Positions 32,697 through 41,992 of a stretch of 43,399 bases of DNA are shown in pieces. The stretch lies in contig ONQD01000017.1 of assembly GCA_900319865.1 (NCBI GenBank), positions 1 through 43,399 on the forward strand, in the 5' to 3' direction. The translations under genes and the position numbers were made by a program. The notes under the pieces are model-generated. The model saw nothing but the letters and a program-made list of their open reading frames with translations, did not search any database and was not told where the DNA came from. Source of the stretch: an uncultured Bacteroidales bacterium. GTDB taxonomy: Bacteria; Bacteroidota; Bacteroidia; Bacteroidales; P3. Positions within the stretch are counted from its first letter, which is position 1; each line of letters starts with the position of its first letter.

Positions 32697-35600
32697 TTAA
32701 AACAATTTTATTATTATTATTGTGTAGTTTGTTGTAGGTTGTCCTACTTGTTCTAGACCCCAGACATTGGCTGCATTTTGGCCAAGAGGGACTATGGGGG
32801 CATGATCCAGCATCATTTGTGGATATACAATCTTCTGATTAGGCGTAAAATTTGCATATGGTCCATTTTTTACCTCAACCAAGGTTATCTCCATATTTGG
32901 ACTTTGAGTGGCGATATCAACACGTACTCTGACCCCATTGAGTTCAATGGTCACTTCTCTTTGCAGAGTAGTGTATCCTTCACTTTCAAGTTCTTGTATT
33001 ACATGTTCAACTCCGGCCTGTCCTTTTTGTTGAGGAGTCTGGTGGGTTGACATGTTTTCCGCTTGACATGGGGGCATCTCACTAGCTATACTTTTTCCTG
33101 TCCAAAAATTGTTTCCATTCATTTTTGCTGAAACACCTCCGGCGACACCACCCAAAAATGCACCTCCCGCTGCACCATATAGAAATCCATAGCCCATTTG
33201 GCTCATTGATTTTTCAAATGAATTGCCCGAGAGTAAAGACATACCAAGGCCATTCGTGACACCAGCAGCACCACCACTTGCAGCACCTGTAATGGCACCA
33301 CCAAAGGCACCACCAATGCCTAATGATCCACATACACCGCCAACGACAGCTGTGGCTCCAGCGCCTGCGACACCAGCAACTCCACCAAAAAAAGCTCCAC
33401 CAGCAATGTATCCAACCATATCCCATCCAGATGCTCCGTTATCTAAAGCCATATTGTAACCTTGAAACATTCCAATGGCAGCACCGATTATGGCAGGAAT
33501 TAGCCAAGCGAATTCCCCATTTTCATCCACATACATAACGGGGTTGTTCCCGCAATAGGAGTAGCGGTTGAAACCTTGTGTGGAGAATGGGTTCTGCACC
33601 TGTGGGTCAGGGGAGAAGAAGCGACCCAGCACGGGGTCATACAGACGGGCATTCATGTTGATGATGCCGAAGCGGTCGTAGTGCTCATGGCCGGTAAAGC
33701 CGCGGCGGAAAGCGAAGTTGCTGCCGTCTTGATTAACCGTCCAGTCGGAGGCACTCATGCGGTTGCCCCATGGGTCAAAATGGCTACTTTGCACCACCTG
33801 TTTATTGCCATTCACTACGCGATCCCAACTCCCGAGTAGGTCGGTCTGAATATAATAGATGCTGTCTGTATTGGCAGTAATGTTGTATACATGCAACGCT
33901 ACTATTCTCCCATCGGCATAAATATAGTCAATATAGCGGGAGCTTGAAGAACTTAACTCCAGTTCGCAGTCTTTTGATATAAAATATGTAGTATTGACAA
34001 TGCTATTGCCATTCTTCAAGATGGATTTCTCGCGTTGAAGACCACTGCCGTATGAGAGTTCCAATGACCACCCGTTTTCGCTGATGGTCGCTGGGCGGTT
34101 GCGGCTATTATATGTAACATCACACTGCGAGGAGGAAATTACCCCGTTGTCGTCAATAACTTCAACAACAGCGTGAGGTTTATCAGCATCGTAGACATAA
34201 TCGTAATTGCCAATTTTGCTGTTCTTGTTGATATTCCCATTATCTTCGTATGTATAATTGTACGATTGTGTCCCGTTGATTCCAACGGATGTCAGGCGGC
34301 CTAAGATGTCATAGGTATAATCTTCCTGCTGTCCAGTTTTTGTGTCCTTCTTGCGCGTGACATATCCATTCTCATTGTAAGAGTATTGGAGTGTAGAATA
34401 CTGGCTACCTACATAATAGGTAGGCCCGACAATTGGGACAATGGGCTCATCACCAGGATTAATGGGAACAATTATATCTCCACCTTGAATTTCATTGCCC
34501 TCAGTAGTGTTGGAAAGTGGGTCAATCCCGGGCCATATAATTTCGCGATACCCATATTTGACCTGAGTAGGCAGCCCCCATGCGTCATACGTGTATTCAA
34601 CGCCAGTGTTATTACCAAACCAACAGCGTTTCGGTTGTCCGAGTGTGTTGCGGGAATCGACAGTATATATGGCGGTGTTGGTGGTGTGGCTTTTCAAATA
34701 CTTAAGCTGTCTGTTGTCGTCGTATTCATGTCGTAGCACAAAGCCGCTTGGGTATTGTGTGGTGTAAAGTTGCCCATTGCTGTCGTATGTATAGGTGTGG
34801 GTGTAGGGACTGCCGCCGATGTATTTTGTAACATTCGAGACACGCCCTACAGCATCATAATTCAGCAGTTGATAAATGGCGTTGTTGTGGTGGACACGTG
34901 TGACTTTTCCTTTCGTCGGTGCTGCTGTCCCGTAGATGTACCTATATACGTCTATACTACCATTCAAAGAATATGTCTTCGAGGCAACTCGTCCTTGATT
35001 GTCGTATGTTATTGTTGTTATGTCGCCTTTGCCGTCAGTTTGGGACAGCAGACTGCCCCATGCATCGAATGTGCTGGTTGTCACCCCAGCATCGGGGTCT
35101 GTCAGCGAAAGGCGGTTGCCACGACTGTCGGTTAGGATAGTGGTAATTCCGCTTGTGGTGGTGATGCTTGTGCGGTCGTATATTTTACCACTATGCGACA
35201 CTCTGTCGTAAGCGTATGACACCACTCCTCCATTATCCTCAATCCTAACCACACGCCCGGCAGCATCGTAATACTTCGTCGACTCGGCCCCAAGCTTGTC
35301 TACAACACTTTCTTGATAGAGATGCCCTGAATCGCCGACACTGTAAGAATACGTGTTCTTTTTGTAATTTGACGAATCTTTTACAAGTCTGCCGAAAATG
35401 TCGTATTTGTAAGTTTCCCACTTTTTTGATGAGGTCGATGTTGAGGTATTGGTGTAAGGCACCAGGGTCTGCTTTATCACCTGCCCTAGTTTGTTGTACA
35501 CTATATCCATATAACCTTGACCAGCAACATAGGTGTGGGTTTTTCTGCCAAGGTAGTCATAGTAGGTACGGGTTTCGGGTTTGCCGTTCTCGGCTACGGT

Positions 35601-38600
35601 AGTGTAGCAACAAGCATTGCTCAATCCTCCAGAAGCACTGGTGTATGTTATCGTCTTTGCTGTTGAATCGGGGAATGTCGCCAACGTCATACGGCCAAAA
35701 TCGTCATACTGATATTGGGTAACAAGATTGTTGATGTCGGTTTCAGACAGACAAAGTCCAGTGGCGGGGTCAAACGTTTTTTGCGCAACATTACCAGCAT
35801 GGTCGGTTGTGCGGATTACAAAACGGTAGGTCGGGTCGTAGATGAATGTTTTGGAACGTGGGCTGTTATTCCCTCGTTGAGACGTTACAATTGATGTTGG
35901 GAGACCGTAGCTATTATATGTATAAGTTTCTGTCGTGGACAATCCACAGTTGTCAGACTGTGTCTTTGTCAGAGGATCTCCGTAAATTGAGTAAGAAAAC
36001 GATAAGGTATCACGCCGTGCAAGTGTGCTTGATGAGCTATTGTATTGCAGCGTAGTTATTCGACTTGGCTTGACAACAGACACACCATTGGTTAGAGAAT
36101 AGGAAGTGTATGTATAATTAGTGCGCAGACGAGACGTTAACTCAGTTGGGCTTGAAATGAAGCACCATGTTTTATTCTGTTGGGATGGCCGCCAATGGGT
36201 TGTATTTAGTGATGTCGAGATAACGATTTTGGTGTTTTTCAAATAATCATAGTTTGTTGAATTAGATACATACGGCAAGAAAGACACATTGCCAAAAACC
36301 GTTGTACGGTATTTGCTACTATTGACATTGATGGTTTTAGAAACAAGAATATCATCCGTAGGCTGAATGAGATGCGATTTTGCACTCCAATACCGGTTTT
36401 CTCCAACACTGACTTGATCAGGTGTAACATAATTAACAACACTATCTGGCATCAGCATAGCGAATGTCGCGTTTGTCCCTTTGGGCACACGGGAGAAAAA
36501 GGTCTCAGACACATTGCTATTGTTCTTCATGCCGAACTCCGCGAAACCTATAAATTGGCGTTTGGCTGCATCATATTGGGCATCACCATAGTAGAAACAT
36601 GTGGTGTCGAATCCATTCAACCCATTTGAAACGATAAGGTTTTTGACTAATGGCAGTGGCATCCAGTTCATACCCGTCCCAAAATAGCGAGTGGGCATAA
36701 GTGATATTGTGCTGTATTCCAGCTTGAGCTTCTTCCCGACATTATCTGTAATTTGACTTACAAAATATCCTGGAAAACTATCCTTGTGGAAATATTTTAT
36801 CGACCCCACCTGTTCGCCGCTATTAGGGTTGCTGAAAAGAATGTCAACAATTCCATTTCCATCAAAATCACCCATTGAATAATGCCCTTGCAAAAAAGCC
36901 TGTGCATTGGTGTGAGCGAATGTTCCTGTTTCTGAATATTGAAATACATCATTGTAGCATCCTTTAGATAGGATGTATTTTATTGTATTATTTGCCACAG
37001 GCTGGATGATGTCGCTTTTCCCATCACCGTCAATATCACATACGATAGGGGGGTACTTGGGTCTTTCACTGTTTGTCGTGTAATGTGAACCATCCAGTTC
37101 AGGGACTATTTGTAATGTCCAACTGTTTTCCCCTCTTCGGACTGCCATTTTCCATTGTGACTCATTGTTAGGAAGAAAAAGCAAATCGGACATTCCGTCA
37201 CCATTGAAATCACCGACAGCAAGGTATTGATATGCATTGGGAAATCCATCTGTCTCCATCAGTTCCCATGCACAAGATTTGATATTGTAGGTATATATGT
37301 GACTCTTCAGGCCGAATAGAAAAATCAAGTCGGATTTCCCGTCTCCGTTGAAATCTCCTGCATAGCAATAATCGTACGAGTTCTGAAGCGTGGCTACTGT
37401 GCTGGATGTACCTGCAAAGTGTCTAAAACTGATAAAATTGTCCCCTGACCTAAATGCGACAGGCTCGACTATACCATCACCATCGAAATCACCCCAAATC
37501 AAACCATTTGCTTGAGAGTAGAATATTGTGGAAGGGGAAGAGATTCCAGTACTGGAAATCTTTAGTGAAAAATAAGTGCCATCATTACGATTGCGATAAA
37601 TCACCTCATCAATGCCATCCCCATCTATGTCATACGCAGACAAATTATCAAATTTGTCGACAGGGAAATTGTATCCTGTGCCCAAAACAAAAGTCATTCC
37701 ATTTTCAGATTTCTTGATAAGATGTATTTTATTCTGATTATCAATGGATGCAATGTCGTATATTCTGTCGCTGTCAAAATTCCCTGCGGTTACCCTATAC
37801 CCCCCTGTGAGTAACGACACTGTCTCATCTGTAGTCATGCTTGACGAAAAAGTGTTCCAGTTGATACTAGTTGTGGAAAGAGTTTCGTTATTGGCATTAA
37901 GGATTTCTATCGAAGAAAGCCTGTCATAAGGTAATGCTGAGTTGTAAGAGAATACATATTTACGTACAGCGGCTCCTTGATACTTTGTGGCAATACTTTT
38001 AATTCTTTTGCTTTGACGAACCCTATACCCACTGACATATCCATCATTCGGATTAGGCATGGTTTCGTATTCAAAACAAACACTTGCGTATGCGGGTGAA
38101 CCATCAGAAAGAATAGTGTAATCAATATGGTTAATCCAGATTTCCCCGTCACTTTGTTGATAATAATATTTCATATAGTTGCCGGCAGGATCGGTTATTT
38201 TGCTTGCCATCCACGACAAACACTTTCCGCTGTTCACTATCAGCTGTGCATCAACACCTCTGCCATATTCGACAACTGTGCCGTCTTGCAAGGTTTGTGT
38301 GAAAAAAAAGTTATTGGATGTGCCAACCTTATTGACACGTGAAAAGTCTTCCACCTCAAAGCAATAAACCGCATTGGTGGCTTGATATGAGGTGCCCGAA
38401 AGTAGAAGCATCCTGTTTCCGTCAAGGGCAAAGCGATCGGTTGTGTCATATCCAACAGGGATAATGTTTCCATCGTAATACCTGTTTTGAGGAACGCGGG
38501 TTATGCTAGATATGCCTTGCAGTCCCCATTTCTGTCCGAAGACATTTAGCCCGGACATGCTGTTATAAACGACAGACAAGTTGGGCTGCAACCCATTTGT

Positions 38601-38747
38601 CCCAGGAACAACCTCAATAGGAATGGTATAAGTCGCCGCACCAATGGCGGAAACATCAACCGTGGCGGGTATCACAGCAGGTTGTGCGGAGGCATTTGCG
38701 GCGAGGACAACTGCCAAGACAAATAGAGTCGTCTTGATATACTTCAT
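32697..38747 (-). CDS. SpvB/FG-GAP/RHS polymorphic toxin with PD-(D/E)XK-like nuclease tip
   Basis: The 2016-residue protein has a signal peptide ending near ANASAQ (22). An SpvB-type domain follows (PIEVVPGTNGLQPNLSVVYNS) to about 330. At least six FG-GAP repeats (GDFDGDG, GDFNGDGKSD) lie at about 340-680, and a TcC/RHS shell of YD repeats at about 950-1750. The core ends in RRGFTGHEHYDRFG, ARLYDPVLGRFFSPDP and NRYSYCGNNPVMYVDENGEF. A Gly/Ala-rich hydrophobic segment follows, then a tip of about 120 residues. VDIATQSPNMEITLVEVKNG in the tip fits the D...ExK site of PD-(D/E)XK nucleases. The protein itself has no T9SS tail. Immunity gene follows at 3 bp. Confidence 0.88.
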   Translation of the reverse strand: MKYIKTTLFVLAVVLAANASAQPAVIPATVDVSAIGAATYTIPIEVVPGTNGLQPNLSVVYNSMSGLNVFGQKWGLQGISSITRVPQNRYYDGNIIPVGYDTTDRFALDGNRMLLLSGTSYQATNAVYCFEVEDFSRVNKVGTSNNFFFTQTLQDGTVVEYGRGVDAQLIVNSGKCLSWMASKITDPAGNYMKYYYQQSDGEIWINHIDYTILSDGSPAYASVCFEYETMPNPNDGYVSGYRVRQSKRIKSIATKYQGAAVRKYVFSYNSALPYDRLSSIEILNANNETLSTTSINWNTFSSSMTTDETVSLLTGGYRVTAGNFDSDRIYDIASIDNQNKIHLIKKSENGMTFVLGTGYNFPVDKFDNLSAYDIDGDGIDEVIYRNRNDGTYFSLKISSTGISSPSTIFYSQANGLIWGDFDGDGIVEPVAFRSGDNFISFRHFAGTSSTVATLQNSYDYCYAGDFNGDGKSDLIFLFGLKSHIYTYNIKSCAWELMETDGFPNAYQYLAVGDFNGDGMSDLLFLPNNESQWKMAVRRGENSWTLQIVPELDGSHYTTNSERPKYPPIVCDIDGDGKSDIIQPVANNTIKYILSKGCYNDVFQYSETGTFAHTNAQAFLQGHYSMGDFDGNGIVDILFSNPNSGEQVGSIKYFHKDSFPGYFVSQITDNVGKKLKLEYSTISLMPTRYFGTGMNWMPLPLVKNLIVSNGLNGFDTTCFYYGDAQYDAAKRQFIGFAEFGMKNNSNVSETFFSRVPKGTNATFAMLMPDSVVNYVTPDQVSVGENRYWSAKSHLIQPTDDILVSKTINVNSSKYRTTVFGNVSFLPYVSNSTNYDYLKNTKIVISTSLNTTHWRPSQQNKTWCFISSPTELTSRLRTNYTYTSYSLTNGVSVVKPSRITTLQYNSSSSTLARRDTLSFSYSIYGDPLTKTQSDNCGLSTTETYTYNSYGLPTSIVTSQRGNNSPRSKTFIYDPTYRFVIRTTDHAGNVAQKTFDPATGLCLSETDINNLVTQYQYDDFGRMTLATFPDSTAKTITYTSASGGLSNACCYTTVAENGKPETRTYYDYLGRKTHTYVAGQGYMDIVYNKLGQVIKQTLVPYTNTSTSTSSKKWETYKYDIFGRLVKDSSNYKKNTYSYSVGDSGHLYQESVVDKLGAESTKYYDAAGRVVRIEDNGGVVSYAYDRVSHSGKIYDRTSITTTSGITTILTDSRGNRLSLTDPDAGVTTSTFDAWGSLLSQTDGKGDITTITYDNQGRVASKTYSLNGSIDVYRYIYGTAAPTKGKVTRVHHNNAIYQLLNYDAVGRVSNVTKYIGGSPYTHTYTYDSNGQLYTTQYPSGFVLRHEYDDNRQLKYLKSHTTNTAIYTVDSRNTLGQPKRCWFGNNTGVEYTYDAWGLPTQVKYGYREIIWPGIDPLSNTTEGNEIQGGDIIVPINPGDEPIVPIVGPTYYVGSQYSTLQYSYNENGYVTRKKDTKTGQQEDYTYDILGRLTSVGINGTQSYNYTYEDNGNINKNSKIGNYDYVYDADKPHAVVEVIDDNGVISSSQCDVTYNSRNRPATISENGWSLELSYGSGLQREKSILKNGNSIVNTTYFISKDCELELSSSSSRYIDYIYADGRIVALHVYNITANTDSIYYIQTDLLGSWDRVVNGNKQVVQSSHFDPWGNRMSASDWTVNQDGSNFAFRRGFTGHEHYDRFGIINMNARLYDPVLGRFFSPDPQVQNPFSTQGFNRYSYCGNNPVMYVDENGEFAWLIPAIIGAAIGMFQGYNMALDNGASGWDMVGYIAGGAFFGGVAGVAGAGATAVVGGVCGSLGIGGAFGGAITGAASGGAAGVTNGLGMSLLSGNSFEKSMSQMGYGFLYGAAGGAFLGGVAGGVSAKMNGNNFWTGKSIASEMPPCQAENMSTHQTPQQKGQAGVEHVIQELESEGYTTLQREVTIELNGVRVRVDIATQSPNMEITLVEVKNGPYANFTPNQKIVYPQMMLDHAPIVPLGQNAANVWGLEQVGQPTTNYTIIIIKLF
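33531..33764 (-). repeat. RHS core duplication, copy in full-length gene
   Basis: This is the partner of 31813-32046, encoding the last 78 residues of the RHS core before the toxin tip. It would provide homology for a tip exchange. Confidence 0.85.
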
Positions 38748-38758
38748 AATTATGTTCC

Positions 38759-39190
38759 TTATTTTTTAATTATTTTCCATATAGTATGTTCCTCATTCAC
38801 ATAAAGGTCAATAATGTAGTACCCTGTTGGATATGTGGATAAATCCAATTCGACGGCATACCCATCACCTTCTTGCTCGTGAATAAGTCGGCCATGGCTG
38901 TCAAACAAACGGATCTTGCTGTTGCCTATCTCGTCTCCACCCTGCATTTCTACGTATACTTTGCCCTGTGTGGGATTGGGGTATACTTTCATTAGAACTG
39001 ACTGCATCTGATCAATGTAATAAGTCGAATCAGAGTAGCTTCCACCCTTTGCCATCATGGAGACCTGCAACACCTTACGTGTTATCCTGTTCCCAGCTGC
39101 ATCATAAGATATTTCAATGGGCAGAGGGTTCTGGGCATAAGAGAAAGGTGCGATTGCCACCAAAGACATAAATATAAATATTTTTCTCAT
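38759..39190 (-). CDS. Small exported protein with one YD-like motif and T9SS type A tail
   Basis: The 143-residue protein has a signal peptide ending near PFSYAQ (20). One short motif, ISYDAAGNRITRKVL at about 27-41, has the consensus of an RHS/YD repeat. The C-terminal 75 residues are a type A sorting domain (KVYPNPTQGKVYVEM, LIHEQEGDGYAVELDLSTYPTGYYIIDLY). It is the first gene of the RHS operon, 11 bp upstream of the large toxin gene, which lacks its own sorting domain. It might be an escort or anchor for export of the RHS shell, or a remnant of an RHS protein that lost its middle. Neither can be decided here. Confidence 0.75.
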   Translation of the reverse strand: MRKIFIFMSLVAIAPFSYAQNPLPIEISYDAAGNRITRKVLQVSMMAKGGSYSDSTYYIDQMQSVLMKVYPNPTQGKVYVEMQGGDEIGNSKIRLFDSHGRLIHEQEGDGYAVELDLSTYPTGYYIIDLYVNEEHTIWKIIKK

Positions 39191-39322
39191 AATCTGTGTT
39201 ATTAACTCTTGTTGGTGTTATGTATGGGTTCATTATTACGTGCGCCAATGATACTTCATTATGACACTAATAATTTAAATGTTAAGTTCTTGCACATATA
39301 TTTTTTGTTTGATAAGTTCTTA

Positions 39323-39353
39323 CAAAGATACAAATTATTTCCGAACTATCAAA
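39323..39353 (-). promoter_or_regulatory. Promoter of the RHS toxin operon
   Basis: The minus strand has TTTG at 39353-39350 and TATCTTTG at 39330-39323, spaced 19 bp, a full Bacteroidetes promoter. The start near 39317 leaves a 5' leader of about 125 nt before the ATG at 39190. Confidence 0.75.
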
Positions 39354-39649
39354 TTATATATTTGAAAGCGAGAAAACTCCAACTGAATATCCCGCACTTA
39401 TCCCGCACGAATACGGTATGAATCCACCACGTATCCGCCACGAAAGCGGACATATCCCGATTCCGTTTTTTGCCACTACCGTACTTTTGCACCGTCTTTC
39501 AAAGCTAAGCCTCGCAGGTGCACATGCCGAGTTAAGCCAAGAGGACAGCCAACAAAAGTTTAACATTAAAAACAGAAAGGAATTACCGAAGGATGTAATT
39601 GCCCTAAACAAACTTGAAGATAACAGCTGTTGCCTCATGGGAATGGATG
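39354..39649. other. Gene-free spacer upstream of the RHS promoter
   Basis: The plus strand has a -7-like box, TACTTTTG, at 39482-39489. The plus frame 39418-39711 (97 codons) overlaps the 3' end of the next minus-strand gene and lacks family features. The text between 39460 and 39600 looks like a leader or gene remnant, but I cannot name a source. Confidence 0.35.
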
Positions 39650-40255
39650 TTACATGGAGTAGTCTTCAAAATCAACCACGTAGCTCTGTATTTGTTCAAA
39701 TAGGATTGTGAGATATTTTTTCAGGTTTTTGATATAAGTCTCGGTCCGTGCAGGCATTTTGTCCGGGGCGCCCTGATACAGCGATGTTTCCGGTCCATTT
39801 GGGGAGTTAAACCTGATTGTGGCCATATCGAATATGCCGCCCGTGAAATAATGCAGTTGGTTCCACATGCGGTGCTCATATATGTCGTCGCTGTTTGGCT
39901 CGGATATGTTGTTGAGAAATGCGTCGTACAGTTGTTTTTGAATATCCCACGCATCGCGTCCGCGAATCAGGAGCATTTTCTCGTATGGACCAAATGTCGG
40001 GTCCGAATCGCCGAAAGGTGAACGTTCTATAAGCACAAATGCCAACCGGGTTTCGTCATCGTAGCAACTAAAGCATGGATAGACAGCGTCTTCAATCGGA
40101 ATGTCGTCTATTCGTGTGAGCTTCAACTGAAGGGCGTCATTCAATTTGGCCGCGAATTCATGGTTCATCATGTTAGTGTTGAACATGACAATGGCTGTAT
40201 CATCAAAACTGAATATTGGGTCTGGAATGAACTGGGGCGATTTTGTGCGTGCCAT
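39650..40255 (-). CDS. IPExxxVDY-like hypothetical protein
   Basis: The 201-residue cytoplasmic protein has the layout of the Bacteroidetes IPExxxVDY family: an acidic N terminus, EFAAKLNDALQLKLTRIDDI near 32-51, a PCFSCYDDETRLAFVLIERS strand pair near 59-78, and KMLLIRGRDAWDIQKQL near 93-109. The extended C-terminal part and the absence of an obvious IPE...VDY box make the call tentative. Function is unknown. It lies 103 bp downstream of the radical SAM gene on the same strand and precedes the RHS locus without belonging to it in base composition. Confidence 0.55.
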   Translation of the reverse strand: MARTKSPQFIPDPIFSFDDTAIVMFNTNMMNHEFAAKLNDALQLKLTRIDDIPIEDAVYPCFSCYDDETRLAFVLIERSPFGDSDPTFGPYEKMLLIRGRDAWDIQKQLYDAFLNNISEPNSDDIYEHRMWNQLHYFTGGIFDMATIRFNSPNGPETSLYQGAPDKMPARTETYIKNLKKYLTILFEQIQSYVVDFEDYSM

Positions 40256-40317
40256 AAAGCTCTATTTTTTATTGGTTTTCATGTCTTTTCTTTTGATATA
40301 AATTATTTTCGCATTGT

Positions 40318-41214
40318 CTATCTGAAAGCGTTCTTTTGGGTAAAATCAGGTCGGTAACAATGCTGCGAATCAAGCTCCTGCACCCATCCCTTGTGCAGGC
40401 CTATGTTGTAGAAATGGTCAGTCACTTTCTGGTATTCCTCTTCCGTCAGCGTGCGGTTCAGTGGTTCAGGTAAACCGTCAAAAGGCGGGTAGTATTGCGC
40501 CATAAGTGCCACATGCAGGTTTGTGGATATGTCTGCAATTGCATCGAGAACATCAATGCTGTTCTGAATGTGTCCGGGCAGTACAAGATGTCTTATAATG
40601 ATGCCTCTGTATGCCAAGTCGTTGTCGTCGGTTGGCAGAGCCGACCCTTTTTGGTTGTACATCTCTTTCAGAGCCTTCAGTGCCACCTCGGGATAATTCT
40701 CGGCATGACTGTATTTCTTTGCAAGTGACGGGTCCATGTATTTGAAGTCGGGCAGATAAATGTCTATGTATGGCGCCAGCTTCCGCAGTGTCTCGATTGA
40801 GTCATATCCGCTTGTGTTGTATACTGTGGTCGGAAACAACCCACGTTTGTGCAATGCTTCAACTATGTCCGGAATGCAGTGGGCGTAATGGCTTGGGGTC
40901 ACAAATCCCACCATGTTTTCTGTCTCTTTAAGCACCTTTTCCACTTGGTCCACAATTGCCTCAATGCCCACAAAGGGCAGGGTTGTGCCTGGCTCCAGTG
41001 TAGCTCCGCTGATGGCGTGATTCTGGCAGAATATGCATTGCAGGTTGCAATGGGCAAAGAATATGTTGCAAATGCCCTTTTGCCCGCTCAATGGTGGCTC
41101 CTCGCCCAAGTGTGCACAAATGGTGGCCGCCTCGGGTTGGGGCTTAGCGTTGCAAAAACCAAGACTTACAGCGCGCTCGGCGTTGCATTTTCGGGGACAG
41201 ATGTTGCATTTCAT
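40318..41214 (-). CDS. Radical SAM protein, PflA/PflX-type
   Basis: The 298-residue protein starts at ATG 41214, MKCNICPRKC, with Cys pairs near the N terminus. HCNLQCIFCQNHAIS near residues 49-63 holds the CxxxCxxC cluster ligands and the QN signature of the COG1313 (PflX) group. Other conserved parts are PSHYAH, YNTSGYDS, YLPDFKYMD and HLVLPGH. It should bind a 4Fe-4S cluster and cleave SAM. The substrate of this subgroup is not established, and a glycyl-radical enzyme is only a guess since none lies nearby. The upstream extension to 41382 crosses the promoter and is rejected. The -7 box ends four bases before the ATG. Confidence 0.85.
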   Translation of the reverse strand: MKCNICPRKCNAERAVSLGFCNAKPQPEAATICAHLGEEPPLSGQKGICNIFFAHCNLQCIFCQNHAISGATLEPGTTLPFVGIEAIVDQVEKVLKETENMVGFVTPSHYAHCIPDIVEALHKRGLFPTTVYNTSGYDSIETLRKLAPYIDIYLPDFKYMDPSLAKKYSHAENYPEVALKALKEMYNQKGSALPTDDNDLAYRGIIIRHLVLPGHIQNSIDVLDAIADISTNLHVALMAQYYPPFDGLPEPLNRTLTEEEYQKVTDHFYNIGLHKGWVQELDSQHCYRPDFTQKNAFR

Positions 41215-41218
41215 GTTG

Positions 41219-41226
41219 CAAAAATA
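41219..41226 (-). promoter_or_regulatory. -7 box four bases before radical SAM gene
   Basis: The minus strand reads TATTTTTG at 41226-41219 with the ATG at 41214, the same geometry as in the IgGFc gene. The mRNA would be leaderless or nearly so. The -33 box is unclear. Confidence 0.5.
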
Positions 41227-41702
41227 CATTTTTTTTCGCAAAAAACGTTTGTTGTTGTGAAAAAAAATGTGCTTTTGCATTGTTGATAATCCATGCCCTT
41301 GATGGGTAATCGGGTGGGCGACAGGATATAATAAATACGTCGTTGAGCGAAATGTTTTATCTGTGGCACACGAATCTAGCAAATTCTAATCTGCCGTACG
41401 ATGAAAGCAGTTTCCGTTGTCCAGTGTTCAGTTATACATTGTTTTTATGGAAAGTCATCGGCGTGGGCATTGGCATTGGCATTGCTTATCCTCGGAAGAT
41501 GGGCGTGCTAAAGCCCCCGTGTGAGGAATAAGCGATGAATATGATACCCGCATCTCTTTTTTTATGATTCCCTTGATTAACAAACTTATTTTGATTCGGT
41601 AGAAATAGGTTGTTTGCGGGTGTTGTATATGCCACCCTCTTTTGTGTTTCATGGCATAGCACGTGACATGGATGAGTTGCGAAGCTATGGGATTTTTATG
41701 GG
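41227..41702. other. Gene-free region with short GGCATT repeat
   Basis: No frame here has coding character. Three tandem GGCATT units lie around 41466-41483, followed by A/T-rich sequence. The nearest plus-strand frame (41343-41531) has no recognisable features. Confidence 0.5.
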
Positions 41703-41751
41703 ATAATCGAAAATTCTTATATGTTTTTTTTATTATAATCGAAAATTCTTA
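41703..41751 (+). repeat. 17-bp direct repeat next to a -7 box
   Basis: The same 17 bases occur at 41703-41719 and 41735-41751, 32 bp apart start to start. The second copy abuts TATCTTTG at 41753. A spacing of about three helical turns upstream of a promoter could suit a dimeric activator or repressor, but no binding protein is known. Confidence 0.6.
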
Positions 41752-41752
41752 G

Positions 41753-41760
41753 TATCTTTG
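41753..41760 (+). promoter_or_regulatory. -7 box without an adjacent intact gene
   Basis: TATCTTTG is a perfect TAnnTTTG box. The nearest intact start codon is 300 bp away (42059). The box may drive a long leader of the dipeptidase gene, a small RNA, or the gene remnant just downstream. Confidence 0.5.
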
Positions 41761-41787
41761 CAGTCGGTATTTAAACAGAATAATTGA

Positions 41788-41868
41788 TTCGCCAAGAACT
41801 ACCCCGACCACACATTTGAGGTGGTCAGTCCTGACAATTATCAGGATTTTGTCAAAGGGGTGATTTGA
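41788..41868 (+). pseudogene. Possible 3' remnant of a gene
   Basis: The frame from 41788 reads FAKNYPDHTFEVVSPDNYQ, then DFVKGVI and a stop at 41866. It has protein-like composition and good codons but is preceded at once by a TGA. The same bases also form two hairpins (GACCAC/GGTGGTC and TCCTGA/TCAGGA) inside a CCCC/GGGG closing pair, so a structured RNA is the alternative. Source gene not recognised. Confidence 0.3.
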
Positions 41869-41992
41869 TTGTAGGTGAAACTGTCGTCAAGTTTGTGTGT
41901 ATGTGTACTGTAGACATACGTATTTGTCCCTTTTGCGGGAATCCAATAGGACTATTTAATGTTAAACATTGAACAATATTTTCCCCTTTTAA

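Noticed and set aside
39418-39711. Plus-strand frame of 97 codons near the RHS promoter
   Set aside because: It overlaps the end of a likelier minus-strand gene and has no motif. The nearby -7-like box alone does not support a gene.
41343-41531. Short plus-strand frame with GIGIGIA stretch
   Set aside because: The stretch comes from a GGCATT microsatellite. There is no start context or similarity.
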